Notes under the pieces: model-generated
The model's input: only the letters and a program-made list of their open reading frames with translations
What the model was told of the DNA's origin: nothing
Databases searched by the model: none
NCBI GenBank assembly: GCA_947454525.1
Contig: CANGJM010000011.1
Coordinates: forward strand, 1 to 64,000
Reading direction: 5' to 3'
DNA: 64,000 nt
Origin: Flavobacteriales bacterium
GTDB lineage: Bacteria; Bacteroidota; Bacteroidia; Flavobacteriales_D; Crocinitomicaceae
Shown: positions 34,699 through 42,099 of the stretch, in pieces
Layout of the letters: the number at the start of each line of letters is the position of its first letter
How positions within the stretch are numbered: position 1 is the stretch's first letter
Program-made: the position numbers and the translations under genes

Positions 34699-34857
34699 AC
34701 CGCACCGCTTGACGTGCATCCTGCGGAATACAGCACCGCTGGAAAAGACATAAAATGTTTAGTTCTTTTAGCTTTGTTGAAAATTTTAATTGTTGTTAAG
34801 AGTTCCGCAGCAGTGCAACTGCAGCGGAACAGCGTGGATTACAATCCAGCGGTGCAT
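34699..34857. repeat. composite repeat, full copy
   Basis: Left end CGCACCGCT (34700-34708); a second GCACCGCT at 34733-34740; AT-rich block (34744-34800, with GACATAAAATGTTTAG and TTTTAATTGTTGTTAA); GCAGT-type hairpin at 34805-34827; GGATT-like hairpin at 34832-34852 and right end AGCGGTGC (34848-34855). The outer ends are inverted repeats of each other. It lies between convergent genes. Confidence 0.8.
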
Positions 34858-34868
34858 AGATGACAAAT

Positions 34869-35648
34869 TTATCCCAAACGAAAAGGCACATCATCTTGAT
34901 GTAAGAGATAATAATTCATCAATGATTTCTGAAGTCGTTTATCCTTAAACATTCTGCGATACAAATCTTCACGAACCTTCATTAAATACGCATCATCTGA
35001 ACTAAAATGAGGCAAGTTCTTTTGGCAAACCTTTGCTTTGTTTTGAGTGAACGCAAGGTCAATTGGTGATGTTTCTTGATCAAAATCCGAGAAAATCGCT
35101 TCGTAACAAAAGGCCTCCAGGAGCGTGTAATCTTTTTGCCAATTACTTTCTCGCTGTCCGTTCAATCCGATGCAGACATGAGCCTGAACACTTGAGTCCG
35201 GATTCACTTTGTCGCAATAGAAAAACCGAGAAGCTACTTCAACTAATTCACGCTTACTAAACGTTTGCGTTTTGTTTGAAGCATTCTTTTCTATGGCCTC
35301 AATTGTTTGACGAACATAGCCTTGCAATGTAGAATCGTTAGACAATTGTTCAATGTAGGATTGTTTAAGCAAATTCGTGTCTGGATACAAATCAAACAAT
35401 GTCCGGCGCATGTCAACCTGCTCCGGCGCATGAATTCTTGGTGTATTCAAGATGAGGTAATCAAAACGTCGGTGCACATTCCAATAAGGACTATCAGCTG
35501 AAAGGGAGGCCATGGCAGAAACTTTTTCCTTTCCAGACACTTCGTAAGGAAACAATTCGATGTGTAATTGAGCAGGAAAGGGAACCTTTTGCGCACAAAT
35601 GGGCTGAATGAATAATACCAGGAATAAGAATCGAATCAGTTTGACCAT
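34869..35648 (-). CDS. exported hypothetical protein
   Basis: A 259-residue protein. The ATG at 35648 gives a signal peptide (VKLIRFLFLVLFIQPICAQ); the frame is open 22 codons further upstream into a hairpin repeat, which is not coding. The mature part is helix-rich and polar, with several Cys (FFYCDKVNPDSSVQAHVCIGLN, FCYEAIFSDF, KVCQKNLP). It is probably periplasmic. No family recognised. The 3' end lies 14 nt beyond the composite repeat at 34699-34857. Confidence 0.6.
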   Translation of the reverse strand: MVKLIRFLFLVLFIQPICAQKVPFPAQLHIELFPYEVSGKEKVSAMASLSADSPYWNVHRRFDYLILNTPRIHAPEQVDMRRTLFDLYPDTNLLKQSYIEQLSNDSTLQGYVRQTIEAIEKNASNKTQTFSKRELVEVASRFFYCDKVNPDSSVQAHVCIGLNGQRESNWQKDYTLLEAFCYEAIFSDFDQETSPIDLAFTQNKAKVCQKNLPHFSSDDAYLMKVREDLYRRMFKDKRLQKSLMNYYLLHQDDVPFRLG

Positions 35649-35698
35649 GTAGGAAATACGTTTAAGTGTTGATAGAGTTACACCGTACTCGCGGATAG

Positions 35699-35743
35699 TA
35701 CCGCAGCACTGCAACTACAGCGGTGCACAGTGCGGTGCATGAG
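35699..35743. repeat. hairpin repeat, variant GCAGT type
   Basis: CCGCAGCACT-GCA-ACTACAGCGG at 35701-35723 has two mismatched positions in the inner stem, followed by the 12-bp-type words GCGGTGCACA and GTGCGGTGC. It lies upstream of the exported-protein gene at 34869-35648. Confidence 0.6.
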
Positions 35744-35768
35744 TTTGAGTCATTTAGCAAAAAATCTA

Positions 35769-36077
35769 TTATTGATTGATTTTACTTGTTTCATCCCAAC
35801 GATTATCGAAAATTGCGATGATGGAAATTTTATTCTTTTTAACTGAATAATATACAGAAAGAACTTTGCTTAAAACTGCTCTTCTAAATTTCTTCTTTTT
35901 TGATTCAGAATAAATTGTGGGATAAAGGATGATTATTTTCTCAAAATCAGCTAAAACCTTATAGAAATTAGTTATTTCTTTTTCAGTGAAATTCTTACGT
36001 AGATAAAAGACAATTTCTTTAGCGTTTTCTAAAGATTGTTTTGAATATTCAACAGTGAGGTTCTTTTTCTCAGCCAT
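35769..36077 (-). CDS. ParE/RelE-family toxin
   Basis: A 102-residue protein of the type II toxin (RelE/ParE) superfamily: a helical N-terminus (VEYSKQSLENAKEIVFYLRKNFTEKEI), then AILSKVLSVYYSVKKNKISIIAIFDNRWD, the strand pair and conserved Tyr/Arg-rich core of the fold. These toxins cut mRNA on ribosomes (RelE) or inhibit gyrase (ParE); which applies here is not clear from sequence. Its start overlaps the last 8 bp of the antitoxin gene upstream, the usual antitoxin-toxin coupling. No transmembrane segment. Confidence 0.85.
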   Translation of the reverse strand: MAEKKNLTVEYSKQSLENAKEIVFYLRKNFTEKEITNFYKVLADFEKIIILYPTIYSESKKKKFRRAVLSKVLSVYYSVKKNKISIIAIFDNRWDETSKINQ

Positions 36078-36306
36078 TTTTCAATTCTTCCCAAAATTGA
36101 GACGATGAAATTACATTTCCACTTTCAATGTCATCCATTCCATTTCTCAACATTTTCTGTTGATTTTCGGAAAGATCATCCCACCAATCATCTTTCGATT
36201 TTGATTTTTTCAGACCATCAAGAAACTCAATCATGTTCTCATCTGAAAGCCTATTAATCCAAGCAATCAAATCTAATTTCGTTTGGTTAAGTTCAGCTGT
36301 TGACAT
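36070..36306 (-). CDS. type II antitoxin of the ParE-like pair
   Basis: A 78-residue small acidic protein (MSTAELNQTKLDLIAWINRLS at the N-terminus, then DDWWDDLSENQQKMLRNGMDDIESG). The C-terminal half should wrap the toxin; the N-terminus may dimerise but has no obvious HTH. This size, charge and position upstream of a RelE/ParE toxin are typical of the antitoxin class seen with YafQ/ParE-like toxins in Bacteroidota. It has a textbook promoter (36325-36354). Confidence 0.8.
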   Translation of the reverse strand: MSTAELNQTKLDLIAWINRLSDENMIEFLDGLKKSKSKDDWWDDLSENQQKMLRNGMDDIESGNVISSSQFWEELKNG

Positions 36307-36324
36307 TCTTTGTTTGTTTAAAAC

Positions 36325-36354
36325 AAATATAATGAGTTTAATGAATTAATCAAA
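36325..36354 (-). promoter_or_regulatory. promoter of the ParE-like toxin-antitoxin operon
   Basis: TTG at 36354-36352, then exactly 19 nt, then TATATTTG at 36332-36325 on the minus strand: a perfect Bacteroidota-type promoter. The leader to the antitoxin ATG is about 15 nt. Confidence 0.75.
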
Positions 36355-36365
36355 TCATTTACAAT

Positions 36366-36534
36366 CCCGCACCGCTAGAAGTGCATTCTGCGGAACACCG
36401 CACCGCTTGAAGAGACATAAAATGTTTAGTTCATTTTAGCTTTTTTGAAAATTTTAATTGTTGTTAAAAGTTCCGCAGCAATGCAACTGCAGCGGAACAG
36501 AGTGTAACAGCGTGGATTACAAACCAGCGGCGCG
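36366..36534. repeat. composite repeat, full copy
   Basis: Left end CCGCACCGCT (36367-36376), second GCACCGCT at 36400-36407, AT-rich block at about 36413-36469 nearly identical to 34744-34800, GCAGT-type hairpin (inner arm GCAAT) at 36473-36495, then a CGTGGATTACAA element and right end CAGCGGCGC at about 36525-36533. It separates the two toxin-antitoxin-like pairs. Confidence 0.8.
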
Positions 36535-36563
36535 AAGTGTAATGCGAGGTTCAGTATATGGAT

Positions 36564-36986
36564 TCATTTCGCTTTATTTGAAATTACGTGTAGATTTTGT
36601 AAGATGTCAACCTGGATAAGCATCCGGTTTTTAAGGTCTTCATTTGCTTGCATGAAAACACGTTTAATTTCATCCTTGTAATAATTCTTTATCTCTTTTT
36701 TTGAGTAAACCGATGAAATGACAACGACCCCACTTCCCTCGAAAACCAAGAAATAAATACGGTATCCGCCGCTTTTCTCCTTGTTGATACTATTTTTCAG
36801 TCTTGATTTCTTGCAGGAAGTGTTTTTGCCTTTTGGCCCAAGTGTTTCATCAACATTTCGTATGCGCTCAATGGTTTCCAATTCTTGAAAAAAGGCACAG
36901 ATGTCCAATTGAACGTTTTTGGTTGCCGCTTTTTTTGACAATTTGGCAATCTCTTGATTCGCTCTTTGCGTCAAGTAAAATTTCAT
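36564..36986 (-). CDS. RelE-like protein, probable toxin of a second pair
   Basis: A 140-residue cytosolic protein. The N-terminus KFYLTQRANQEIAKLSKKAATK and middle GYRIYFLVFEGSGVVVISSVYSKKEIK are the alpha-helix and strand pair of the RelE fold; the C-terminal helix (LKNRMLIQVDILQNLHVISNK) is longer than usual. Basic residues near the strands fit RNA binding. It begins 16 nt after the stop of a coiled-coil gene, and the two share one strong promoter. This is an unusual partner combination; the toxin assignment is based on fold-like sequence and location. Confidence 0.6.
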   Translation of the reverse strand: MKFYLTQRANQEIAKLSKKAATKNVQLDICAFFQELETIERIRNVDETLGPKGKNTSCKKSRLKNSINKEKSGGYRIYFLVFEGSGVVVISSVYSKKEIKNYYKDEIKRVFMQANEDLKNRMLIQVDILQNLHVISNKAK

Positions 36987-37002
36987 TTGAATTAAAAACG
37001 AA

Positions 37003-37464
37003 TTAGCTGTTTTTCAAATGATCCGCCAGGTCATTTGTTAAGTCCTTCCATTCTTGATCGTGCTTCAAGTCGATACTTGATAAAATGTCCTCTGCGGCTT
37101 CTTCCATTTCCGAAATAACGTTTATGAAGTGAGCAAGTGTGGATTTTAACGATTCTTTGTAGAATGCATGTTTCGCAAAAATACGGTGGTGGGATTTTGA
37201 TTTCTCAACGAGGATAAGCATTAATGCAGCTACCGCTTTGAAATTCTTTTCCATTTCTGTTGAACATCCATGGATGTTCGTGATTTGTTGGAATGCACTT
37301 TCATTGATGGACTCTCCTAATTTTATGAGGGTATCCATGTTTTTTTTAAGCTTATTCGATTGATCAAGAAAATCATTGATATCATGGAAAATTACATCAG
37401 ATTTCTCTTCGTATTTCTTGATTTTCTTACTAATTTGTTGAGTTGTTGTTTCCATGATATGCAT
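37003..37464 (-). CDS. helical coiled-coil protein, possible antitoxin-like partner of RelE-like protein
   Basis: About 153 residues, almost entirely helical with heptad-like spacing (QISKKIKKYEEKSDVIFHDINDFL, EKNFKAVAALMLILVEKSKSHHRIF) and an acidic C-terminus. No HTH or DNA-binding motif is obvious. The frame is open from a TTG at 37500, but that TTG and the following TAACTTTG (37478-37471) form a perfect promoter inside it, so the start is the ATG at 37464, or possibly 37455. It precedes the RelE-like gene by 16 nt. Size and fold are unlike known RelE antitoxins. No family recognised. Confidence 0.6.
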   Translation of the reverse strand: MHIMETTTQQISKKIKKYEEKSDVIFHDINDFLDQSNKLKKNMDTLIKLGESINESAFQQITNIHGCSTEMEKNFKAVAALMLILVEKSKSHHRIFAKHAFYKESLKSTLAHFINVISEMEEAAEDILSSIDLKHDQEWKDLTNDLADHLKNS

Positions 37465-37470
37465 GCTACA

Positions 37471-37500
37471 CAAAGTTAAATCATTTACGCTTTCATTCAA
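37471..37500 (-). promoter_or_regulatory. promoter of the coiled-coil/RelE-like pair
   Basis: TTG at 37500-37498, 19 nt, then TAACTTTG at 37478-37471 on the minus strand, a perfect consensus. The first ATG is 6 nt downstream (37464), so the mRNA is leaderless or nearly so. Confidence 0.75.
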
Positions 37501-37581
37501 CGCGATAAACTGGATTTTATTTTAAATGAATTAAAATTGATTCGAGAAAATTAACGTAGGAATGCAACTAAAACGATCAGG

Positions 37582-37625
37582 GTACCGCAGCAGTGCAACT
37601 GCAGCGGTGCAAAGCGGAACAGCGG
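37582..37625. repeat. hairpin repeat, GCAGT type
   Basis: GCAGT-GCA-ACTGC with CCGCA/AGCGG flanks at 37585-37607, followed by GTGCAAAGCGGAAC and AGCGGAAC words. This is the rightmost copy in the window. Confidence 0.75.
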
Positions 37626-37649
37626 AACGATGTGAGTCGTAGCTTTACG

Positions 37650-38426
37650 TTAACCTAAAAACTCCTCGAAATACGTCGCTGCCAATTTCATTCTGGATCC
37701 ATACCAGGAACACATTTCGCCATCGATGAGGTGAATCTGCGCGGATGGAAAGATGGCTTGAAACTTGTTGACGTGTTCCGACTTGAAAGGAAAGGGTTCA
37801 GAACTTAAAAAGATGTGGTCAACCGTTGCTGGTGCGACATCGGACAAAGATGGATAACGGCTCTGTTTACAGGCATTCTGAAAACCGATTTTCGTTAACA
37901 AGGAATCGATAAAGGTGTTTTTTCCTGCGACAAACGCGGGCTCGTCCCAAATGAAATAGAGGAAGGTTTTTCCTTGTCCAAGGTTTTGAAGGGACGCAAA
38001 TGCCTCGATGCTTTCTTCGACCAATAACTCGGCTTCGTCCTCTTTTTCAGTCATGACGCCGATGGAATGGATCATCGCAAAAGCATCTTCCAGCGTTTCA
38101 ATGTCACTCATCCAAACGGGAAATTCTTTTTCCAAGGCTTCGATGTCCTCTTTGGTGTTTTCTTCTTTGTTGCCAATGATCAAATCGGGATTCAAGGAAC
38201 GAATCAACTCCAAATTCAACTGTTTTGTCCCGCCAATGCGTTGCTTGACACGAAACCAAGAGACCGGATGAACACAGAACTTCGTAATGCCAATGACTTC
38301 GGATGCTAATCCGAGATCATGGAGCAATTCCGTTTGCGAGGGGACCAAGGAAATGATTCGTTTTGGTTCAAGGGGAACATGTACTTTGCGTCCCATTTGA
38401 TCCACGAAATTTCTTCCAATCATCAA
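37650..38426 (-). CDS. helical-backbone metal receptor / BtuF-like binding protein without signal peptide
   Basis: A 258-residue protein of the periplasmic-binding family used for vitamin B12, heme and iron-siderophores (PF01497-like): VDQMGRKVHVPLEPKRIISLVPSQTELLHDLGLASEVIGIT at the start, NPDLIIGNKEENTKEDIEALEKEF in the middle and VAPATVDHIFLSSEPFPF in the second lobe. There is no signal peptide or lipobox, so it appears cytosolic, unlike canonical members. Its start overlaps the CBS stop by 4 bp (38423-38426). This linkage to cystathionine beta-synthase suggests a role in sulfur or cobalamin metabolism, but it is unproven. Confidence 0.8.
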   Translation of the reverse strand: MMIGRNFVDQMGRKVHVPLEPKRIISLVPSQTELLHDLGLASEVIGITKFCVHPVSWFRVKQRIGGTKQLNLELIRSLNPDLIIGNKEENTKEDIEALEKEFPVWMSDIETLEDAFAMIHSIGVMTEKEDEAELLVEESIEAFASLQNLGQGKTFLYFIWDEPAFVAGKNTFIDSLLTKIGFQNACKQSRYPSLSDVAPATVDHIFLSSEPFPFKSEHVNKFQAIFPSAQIHLIDGEMCSWYGSRMKLAATYFEEFLG

Positions 38427-39784
38427 GAGATCGCTGAAATAACGTCGTAACGAGAAACAATGTGGTACTTACCGTTCTCCAAGTGAACCAATACCGCTGG
38501 CGTTTGCTTGTTGATTAACTTGCAAATATCTTCGATGTGCGTCGCGTGATTTACCACTGGAAAAGGTGCATTCATAATGGAAGAAATCGGTGCATCGCGC
38601 AAAGCTGGATCTTCCACCAACAATTGATACACATGACTGTCGTCGATCGAACCAACAAATACGCCGTCTTTCATCACTGGAATTTGTGAGATTCCAAAGT
38701 TGCGCATTTTCGCAATAGCATGAGAAACCAACTCTTCTGCATACAAGGAAACCAATGGTTTATCCGCATGTTTCGCGACTAAATCCGCAGCTGTAACAAT
38801 GTTTTCGTCCAAGAATCCGCGTTCTTTCATCCACTCGTCGTTGAAGATTTTTCCAACGTAACGACTTCCATGGTCGTGGAATAAAACCACTACGATGTGG
38901 TCGGCTGTCAACTGGTCTTTCAGTTGCAACAAACCTTTGATGGCAGATCCTGCGGAATTTCCTACGAAAATTCCTTCTTCACGTGCAATTCTACGCGTAT
39001 ATACGGCAGCGTCTTTATCTGTTACTTTTTCGAATAAATCAATCACGTCAAAATCAACGTTGGCTGGCAAAATGTCTTCCCCAATTCCTTCGGTGATGTA
39101 TGGATAGATTTCGTTTTCATCGAAAATTCCTGTTTCCTTATACTTTTTGAATACGGAACCATAGGTATCAATTCCCCAAATCTTGATGTTTGGATTTTTC
39201 TCTTTTAAGTACTTCCCAACGCCTGAAATGGTTCCTCCGGTTCCAACTCCCACCACAAAGTGTGTGATTTTTCCTTCAGTCTGTTCCCAGATTTCTGGAC
39301 CTGTGGATTCGTAATGCGCTTGACGGTTCGATAAATTATCATACTGATTCACGTACCACGAATTCGGAATTTCTTCCGCCAATCGACGAGAAACGGAATA
39401 GTAAGAACGTGGATCCGTTGGCTCAACCGCCGTCGGACAAACCACGACCTCTGCTCCTACCGCACGCAAAATATCCATTTTCTCTTTGGATTGTTTATCG
39501 TTAAGTACGCATACCAATTTGTATCCTTTGATAATTGCTGCCAAGGCCAATCCCATTCCCGTATTTCCTGAAGTTCCTTCGATGATGGTTCCTCCCGGAT
39601 GTAACAATCCTGCTTTTTCTGCATCTTCAATCATTTTTACAGCCATGCGGTCCTTCACAGAATTTCCTGGATTCGTCGTTTCGACTTTCGCGAATACTTG
39701 CGCGGAAACTTCAGCTGTTAATTTGTTGATGCGCACCAATGGCGTATTTCCAATGGTTTCGAGGATGTTATTGTATACTTTCAT
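38423..39784 (-). CDS. cystathionine beta-synthase (PLP plus CBS domains)
   Basis: A 453-residue cytosolic PLP enzyme. Residues about 1-310 are the fold-II beta-replacement domain: NTPLVRINKL, NPGNSVKDRMA with the PLP Lys, EGTSGNTGMGLA, and the phosphate-binding GTGGTISG. Residues about 335-453 hold two CBS regulatory domains (LYAEELVSHAIAKMRNFGISQIPVM and NHATHIEDICKLINKQTPAVLV). It would condense serine (or O-acetylserine) with homocysteine. A TAACTTTG box at 39806-39799 lies 14 nt upstream. It overlaps the BtuF-like gene by 4 bp. Confidence 0.92.
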   Translation of the reverse strand: MKVYNNILETIGNTPLVRINKLTAEVSAQVFAKVETTNPGNSVKDRMAVKMIEDAEKAGLLHPGGTIIEGTSGNTGMGLALAAIIKGYKLVCVLNDKQSKEKMDILRAVGAEVVVCPTAVEPTDPRSYYSVSRRLAEEIPNSWYVNQYDNLSNRQAHYESTGPEIWEQTEGKITHFVVGVGTGGTISGVGKYLKEKNPNIKIWGIDTYGSVFKKYKETGIFDENEIYPYITEGIGEDILPANVDFDVIDLFEKVTDKDAAVYTRRIAREEGIFVGNSAGSAIKGLLQLKDQLTADHIVVVLFHDHGSRYVGKIFNDEWMKERGFLDENIVTAADLVAKHADKPLVSLYAEELVSHAIAKMRNFGISQIPVMKDGVFVGSIDDSHVYQLLVEDPALRDAPISSIMNAPFPVVNHATHIEDICKLINKQTPAVLVHLENGKYHIVSRYDVISAIS

Positions 39785-39798
39785 GCGTTGATTTTGGA

Positions 39799-39806
39799 CA
39801 AAGTTA
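39799..39806 (-). promoter_or_regulatory. -7 box of the CBS/BtuF-like operon
   Basis: TAACTTTG matches the consensus; no clear TTG at the -33 position. The leader to the ATG at 39784 is about 10 nt. Confidence 0.5.
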
Positions 39807-39870
39807 AGTAAATGATTTTAGGCAGTCACGGATTTTTCCTTGACGCAGGGAAAAGCAGAAAAAAAACACC

Positions 39871-39878
39871 TAATTTTA
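39871..39878 (+). promoter_or_regulatory. -7 box 4 nt before ATG of GH20 gene
   Basis: TAATTTTA (one mismatch to TAnnTTTG) then GTTC and the ATG at 39883. The mRNA would be leaderless. Confidence 0.45.
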
Positions 39879-39882
39879 GTTC

Positions 39883-42096
39883 ATGAAAAATTGCCTTTCT
39901 TTCCTTTTATGTTGCTTGATGTATACAAGCCACGCACAAGTTTCTAGCATCCTTCCAAGTCCGGTGACGTATGTTCAGCGCGAAGGATCCTTTCAAATCA
40001 ACCAAGCACTGACGGTAAATCCGTCCGAAATCAATCCATCGCTGTTCGCACAATTGAAAGAACTAGGAACCATTTATCACCAATTACGCATCGAACCGAA
40101 TGTCCAAAATGCGATGCTTCAATTCAAAAAATTGGAGAATGTCAAACAGGATTCCTACAGCATTAATGTGGCTGAACGCATCACGATTTCTTATTCAAGC
40201 GATGCTTCTTGTTATTACGCCATGACTTCCCTCATGCAATTGATGAAGCGCAACGAAAATGGACTTTCCCTGCCAATGTGTTTTGTGAAGGATTATCCGA
40301 ATTTTCAATGGCGCGGACTGCATTTGGATGTTTCCCGTCATTTTTTCACGGTGGAAGAAATCAAACGCTTCATTGATTTGATGTCCTATTACAAGTTCAA
40401 TACCTTTCACTGGCACTTAACCGACGACCAAGGATGGCGCATCGAAATCAAGAAGTATCCAAAACTGACGGAAATTGGTGCTTGGCGAGATAGCACCGTG
40501 GACAATCACTACACCACCGTTCCAAGAACCTACACGAAAGCGCGCTACGGTGGATTTTACACACAAGAACAAATCAAGGATGTTGTTGCCTACGCGGAAG
40601 CAAAATACGTGACGATTGTCCCGGAGATTGAAATGCCCGGTCACGCACGCGCTGCATTGGCCGCTTATCCAGAATATTCGTGTACGGGCAAAGCACAAGG
40701 AGTCGAAGGACTTTGGGGGATTTTCGATGATATTTTCTGTTCCAAACCGGCATCCATTCAATTTTTAAAAGACATTTTGGATGAAGTGATTCCGTTGTTT
40801 CCGGGGCAATACATCCACATTGGTGGCGATGAAGCACCGAAAACACGCTGGCATAGTTGTCCGAAGTGTCAGGACATCATGAAGGAAAATCACTTAAAGG
40901 ACGAACACGAATTACAGAGTTACTTCATTCGTCAAATGGATGCATACGTGACAGCGAAAGGAAAAAAAATCATTGGCTGGGATGAAATCCTCGAAGGTGG
41001 ACTTTCGCCCAATGCAGCTGTGATGTCATGGCGTGGATTCGATGGCGGATTGGAAGCAGCAAAGCAAGGACATTACGTCGTGATGACTCCAGGATCTCAC
41101 TGTTATTTCGATCATTACCAAGGAAAAGGGAAAGATGAACCTTTGGCGATTGGCGGCTACACTTCCTTGGAAAAAGTCTTTACATTTAATCCAATTCCTC
41201 CTGATTTAGGTCCGGAAGTTTCGTCGTATATTTTAGGTGGACAAGCGAACATTTGGACGGAGTACATTCCTACTTTTTCCAAAGTGGAATACATGGCGTA
41301 TCCACGTGCCATTGCCTTGAGCGAAGCGCTTTGGTGTACAAACAAACCGACGTACGATGTCTTTTTATCCGTGCTCGTTCAAGATCACTTTCCGCAATTG
41401 GAACGATGGAAAGTCAATTATTCAAAAAGTGCGTTAAAGGCTTCTTTACAGACCTTCCGCAAAGGAAATGGAATTGAAATACAATCTACTGGAATGAATT
41501 TTAAAGAAGGTGAAATGACGGTCACAACAAGCTCCATTTCCCTAATGCGAGCAAGAAAAAAAACAAATCAGGTTTCATTCACAATTCCTTCTAATTATCC
41601 AGGTATAGGGCAAACAGTTAACATTACGAATCACCTAGGACTTGGAGCAAAAGTGAACTACATCACGCAACCGAGTCCAAAATACAATGCTAGCGACATC
41701 GTTTTAGTCGATGGTCAATTCGGTGCGCGTCCATGGAAAGGACACGAATGGATTGGCTTTGACACGAATGTGATTGTGTTGGAAATTGACCTAGGAAAAA
41801 TAACAAAGATTCGCGAAGTGAAAGTGAGTTTCCTCCAAGACGAAAACAGTTGGATTCACACACCGAATCAAGTGGAAATCGAATCCATTTTACCAGTTCG
41901 GCCTTACTTAGTTGGCAGATCAAAGGCTCCAAGTCTAGACACAAAGAATCCAAATTCTGAGATTTGGAACATTCGTGGTTTTGGAACGTCTCAAATCTTG
42001 CGAATTACGATAAAGGGAGCTGACAAAATACCACAAGGTCAGCCCGGAGAAGGAAACATGCCTTGGATTTTCATCGATGAAATTCAAATCAATTAA
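39883..42096 (+). CDS. beta-N-acetylhexosaminidase (GH20), exported
   Basis: A 737-residue glycoside hydrolase that should release terminal GlcNAc/GalNAc from chitin or glycan chains. The signal peptide ends at YTSHAQ. Residues about 20-140 are the GH20b lead domain. The catalytic barrel (about 145-500) contains FRGL-like WRGLHLDVSRHF, FNTFHWHLTDDQGWRIEI, VPEIEMPGHARAALAAYPE and the acid pair in IHIGGDEAPK. The C-terminal 140 residues (VLVDGQFGARPWKGHEWIGFDTNVIVLEIDLG...) look like an F5/8-type discoidin domain. It is followed after 3 nt by a VanW-family gene, so the two should be co-transcribed. Confidence 0.95.
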   Translation: MKNCLSFLLCCLMYTSHAQVSSILPSPVTYVQREGSFQINQALTVNPSEINPSLFAQLKELGTIYHQLRIEPNVQNAMLQFKKLENVKQDSYSINVAERITISYSSDASCYYAMTSLMQLMKRNENGLSLPMCFVKDYPNFQWRGLHLDVSRHFFTVEEIKRFIDLMSYYKFNTFHWHLTDDQGWRIEIKKYPKLTEIGAWRDSTVDNHYTTVPRTYTKARYGGFYTQEQIKDVVAYAEAKYVTIVPEIEMPGHARAALAAYPEYSCTGKAQGVEGLWGIFDDIFCSKPASIQFLKDILDEVIPLFPGQYIHIGGDEAPKTRWHSCPKCQDIMKENHLKDEHELQSYFIRQMDAYVTAKGKKIIGWDEILEGGLSPNAAVMSWRGFDGGLEAAKQGHYVVMTPGSHCYFDHYQGKGKDEPLAIGGYTSLEKVFTFNPIPPDLGPEVSSYILGGQANIWTEYIPTFSKVEYMAYPRAIALSEALWCTNKPTYDVFLSVLVQDHFPQLERWKVNYSKSALKASLQTFRKGNGIEIQSTGMNFKEGEMTVTTSSISLMRARKKTNQVSFTIPSNYPGIGQTVNITNHLGLGAKVNYITQPSPKYNASDIVLVDGQFGARPWKGHEWIGFDTNVIVLEIDLGKITKIREVKVSFLQDENSWIHTPNQVEIESILPVRPYLVGRSKAPSLDTKNPNSEIWNIRGFGTSQILRITIKGADKIPQGQPGEGNMPWIFIDEIQIN

Positions 42097-42099
42097 TGG

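Noticed and set aside
10500-37625. CRISPR array
   Set aside because: The repeats are not regularly spaced, are scattered singly between genes, form hairpins with fixed GCA loops and have no cas genes nearby.
10500-37625. Insertion sequence or transposase responsible for the repeats
   Set aside because: No transposase, RAYT or integrase is visible; the repeats may be non-autonomous, but their source lies outside the window if it exists.
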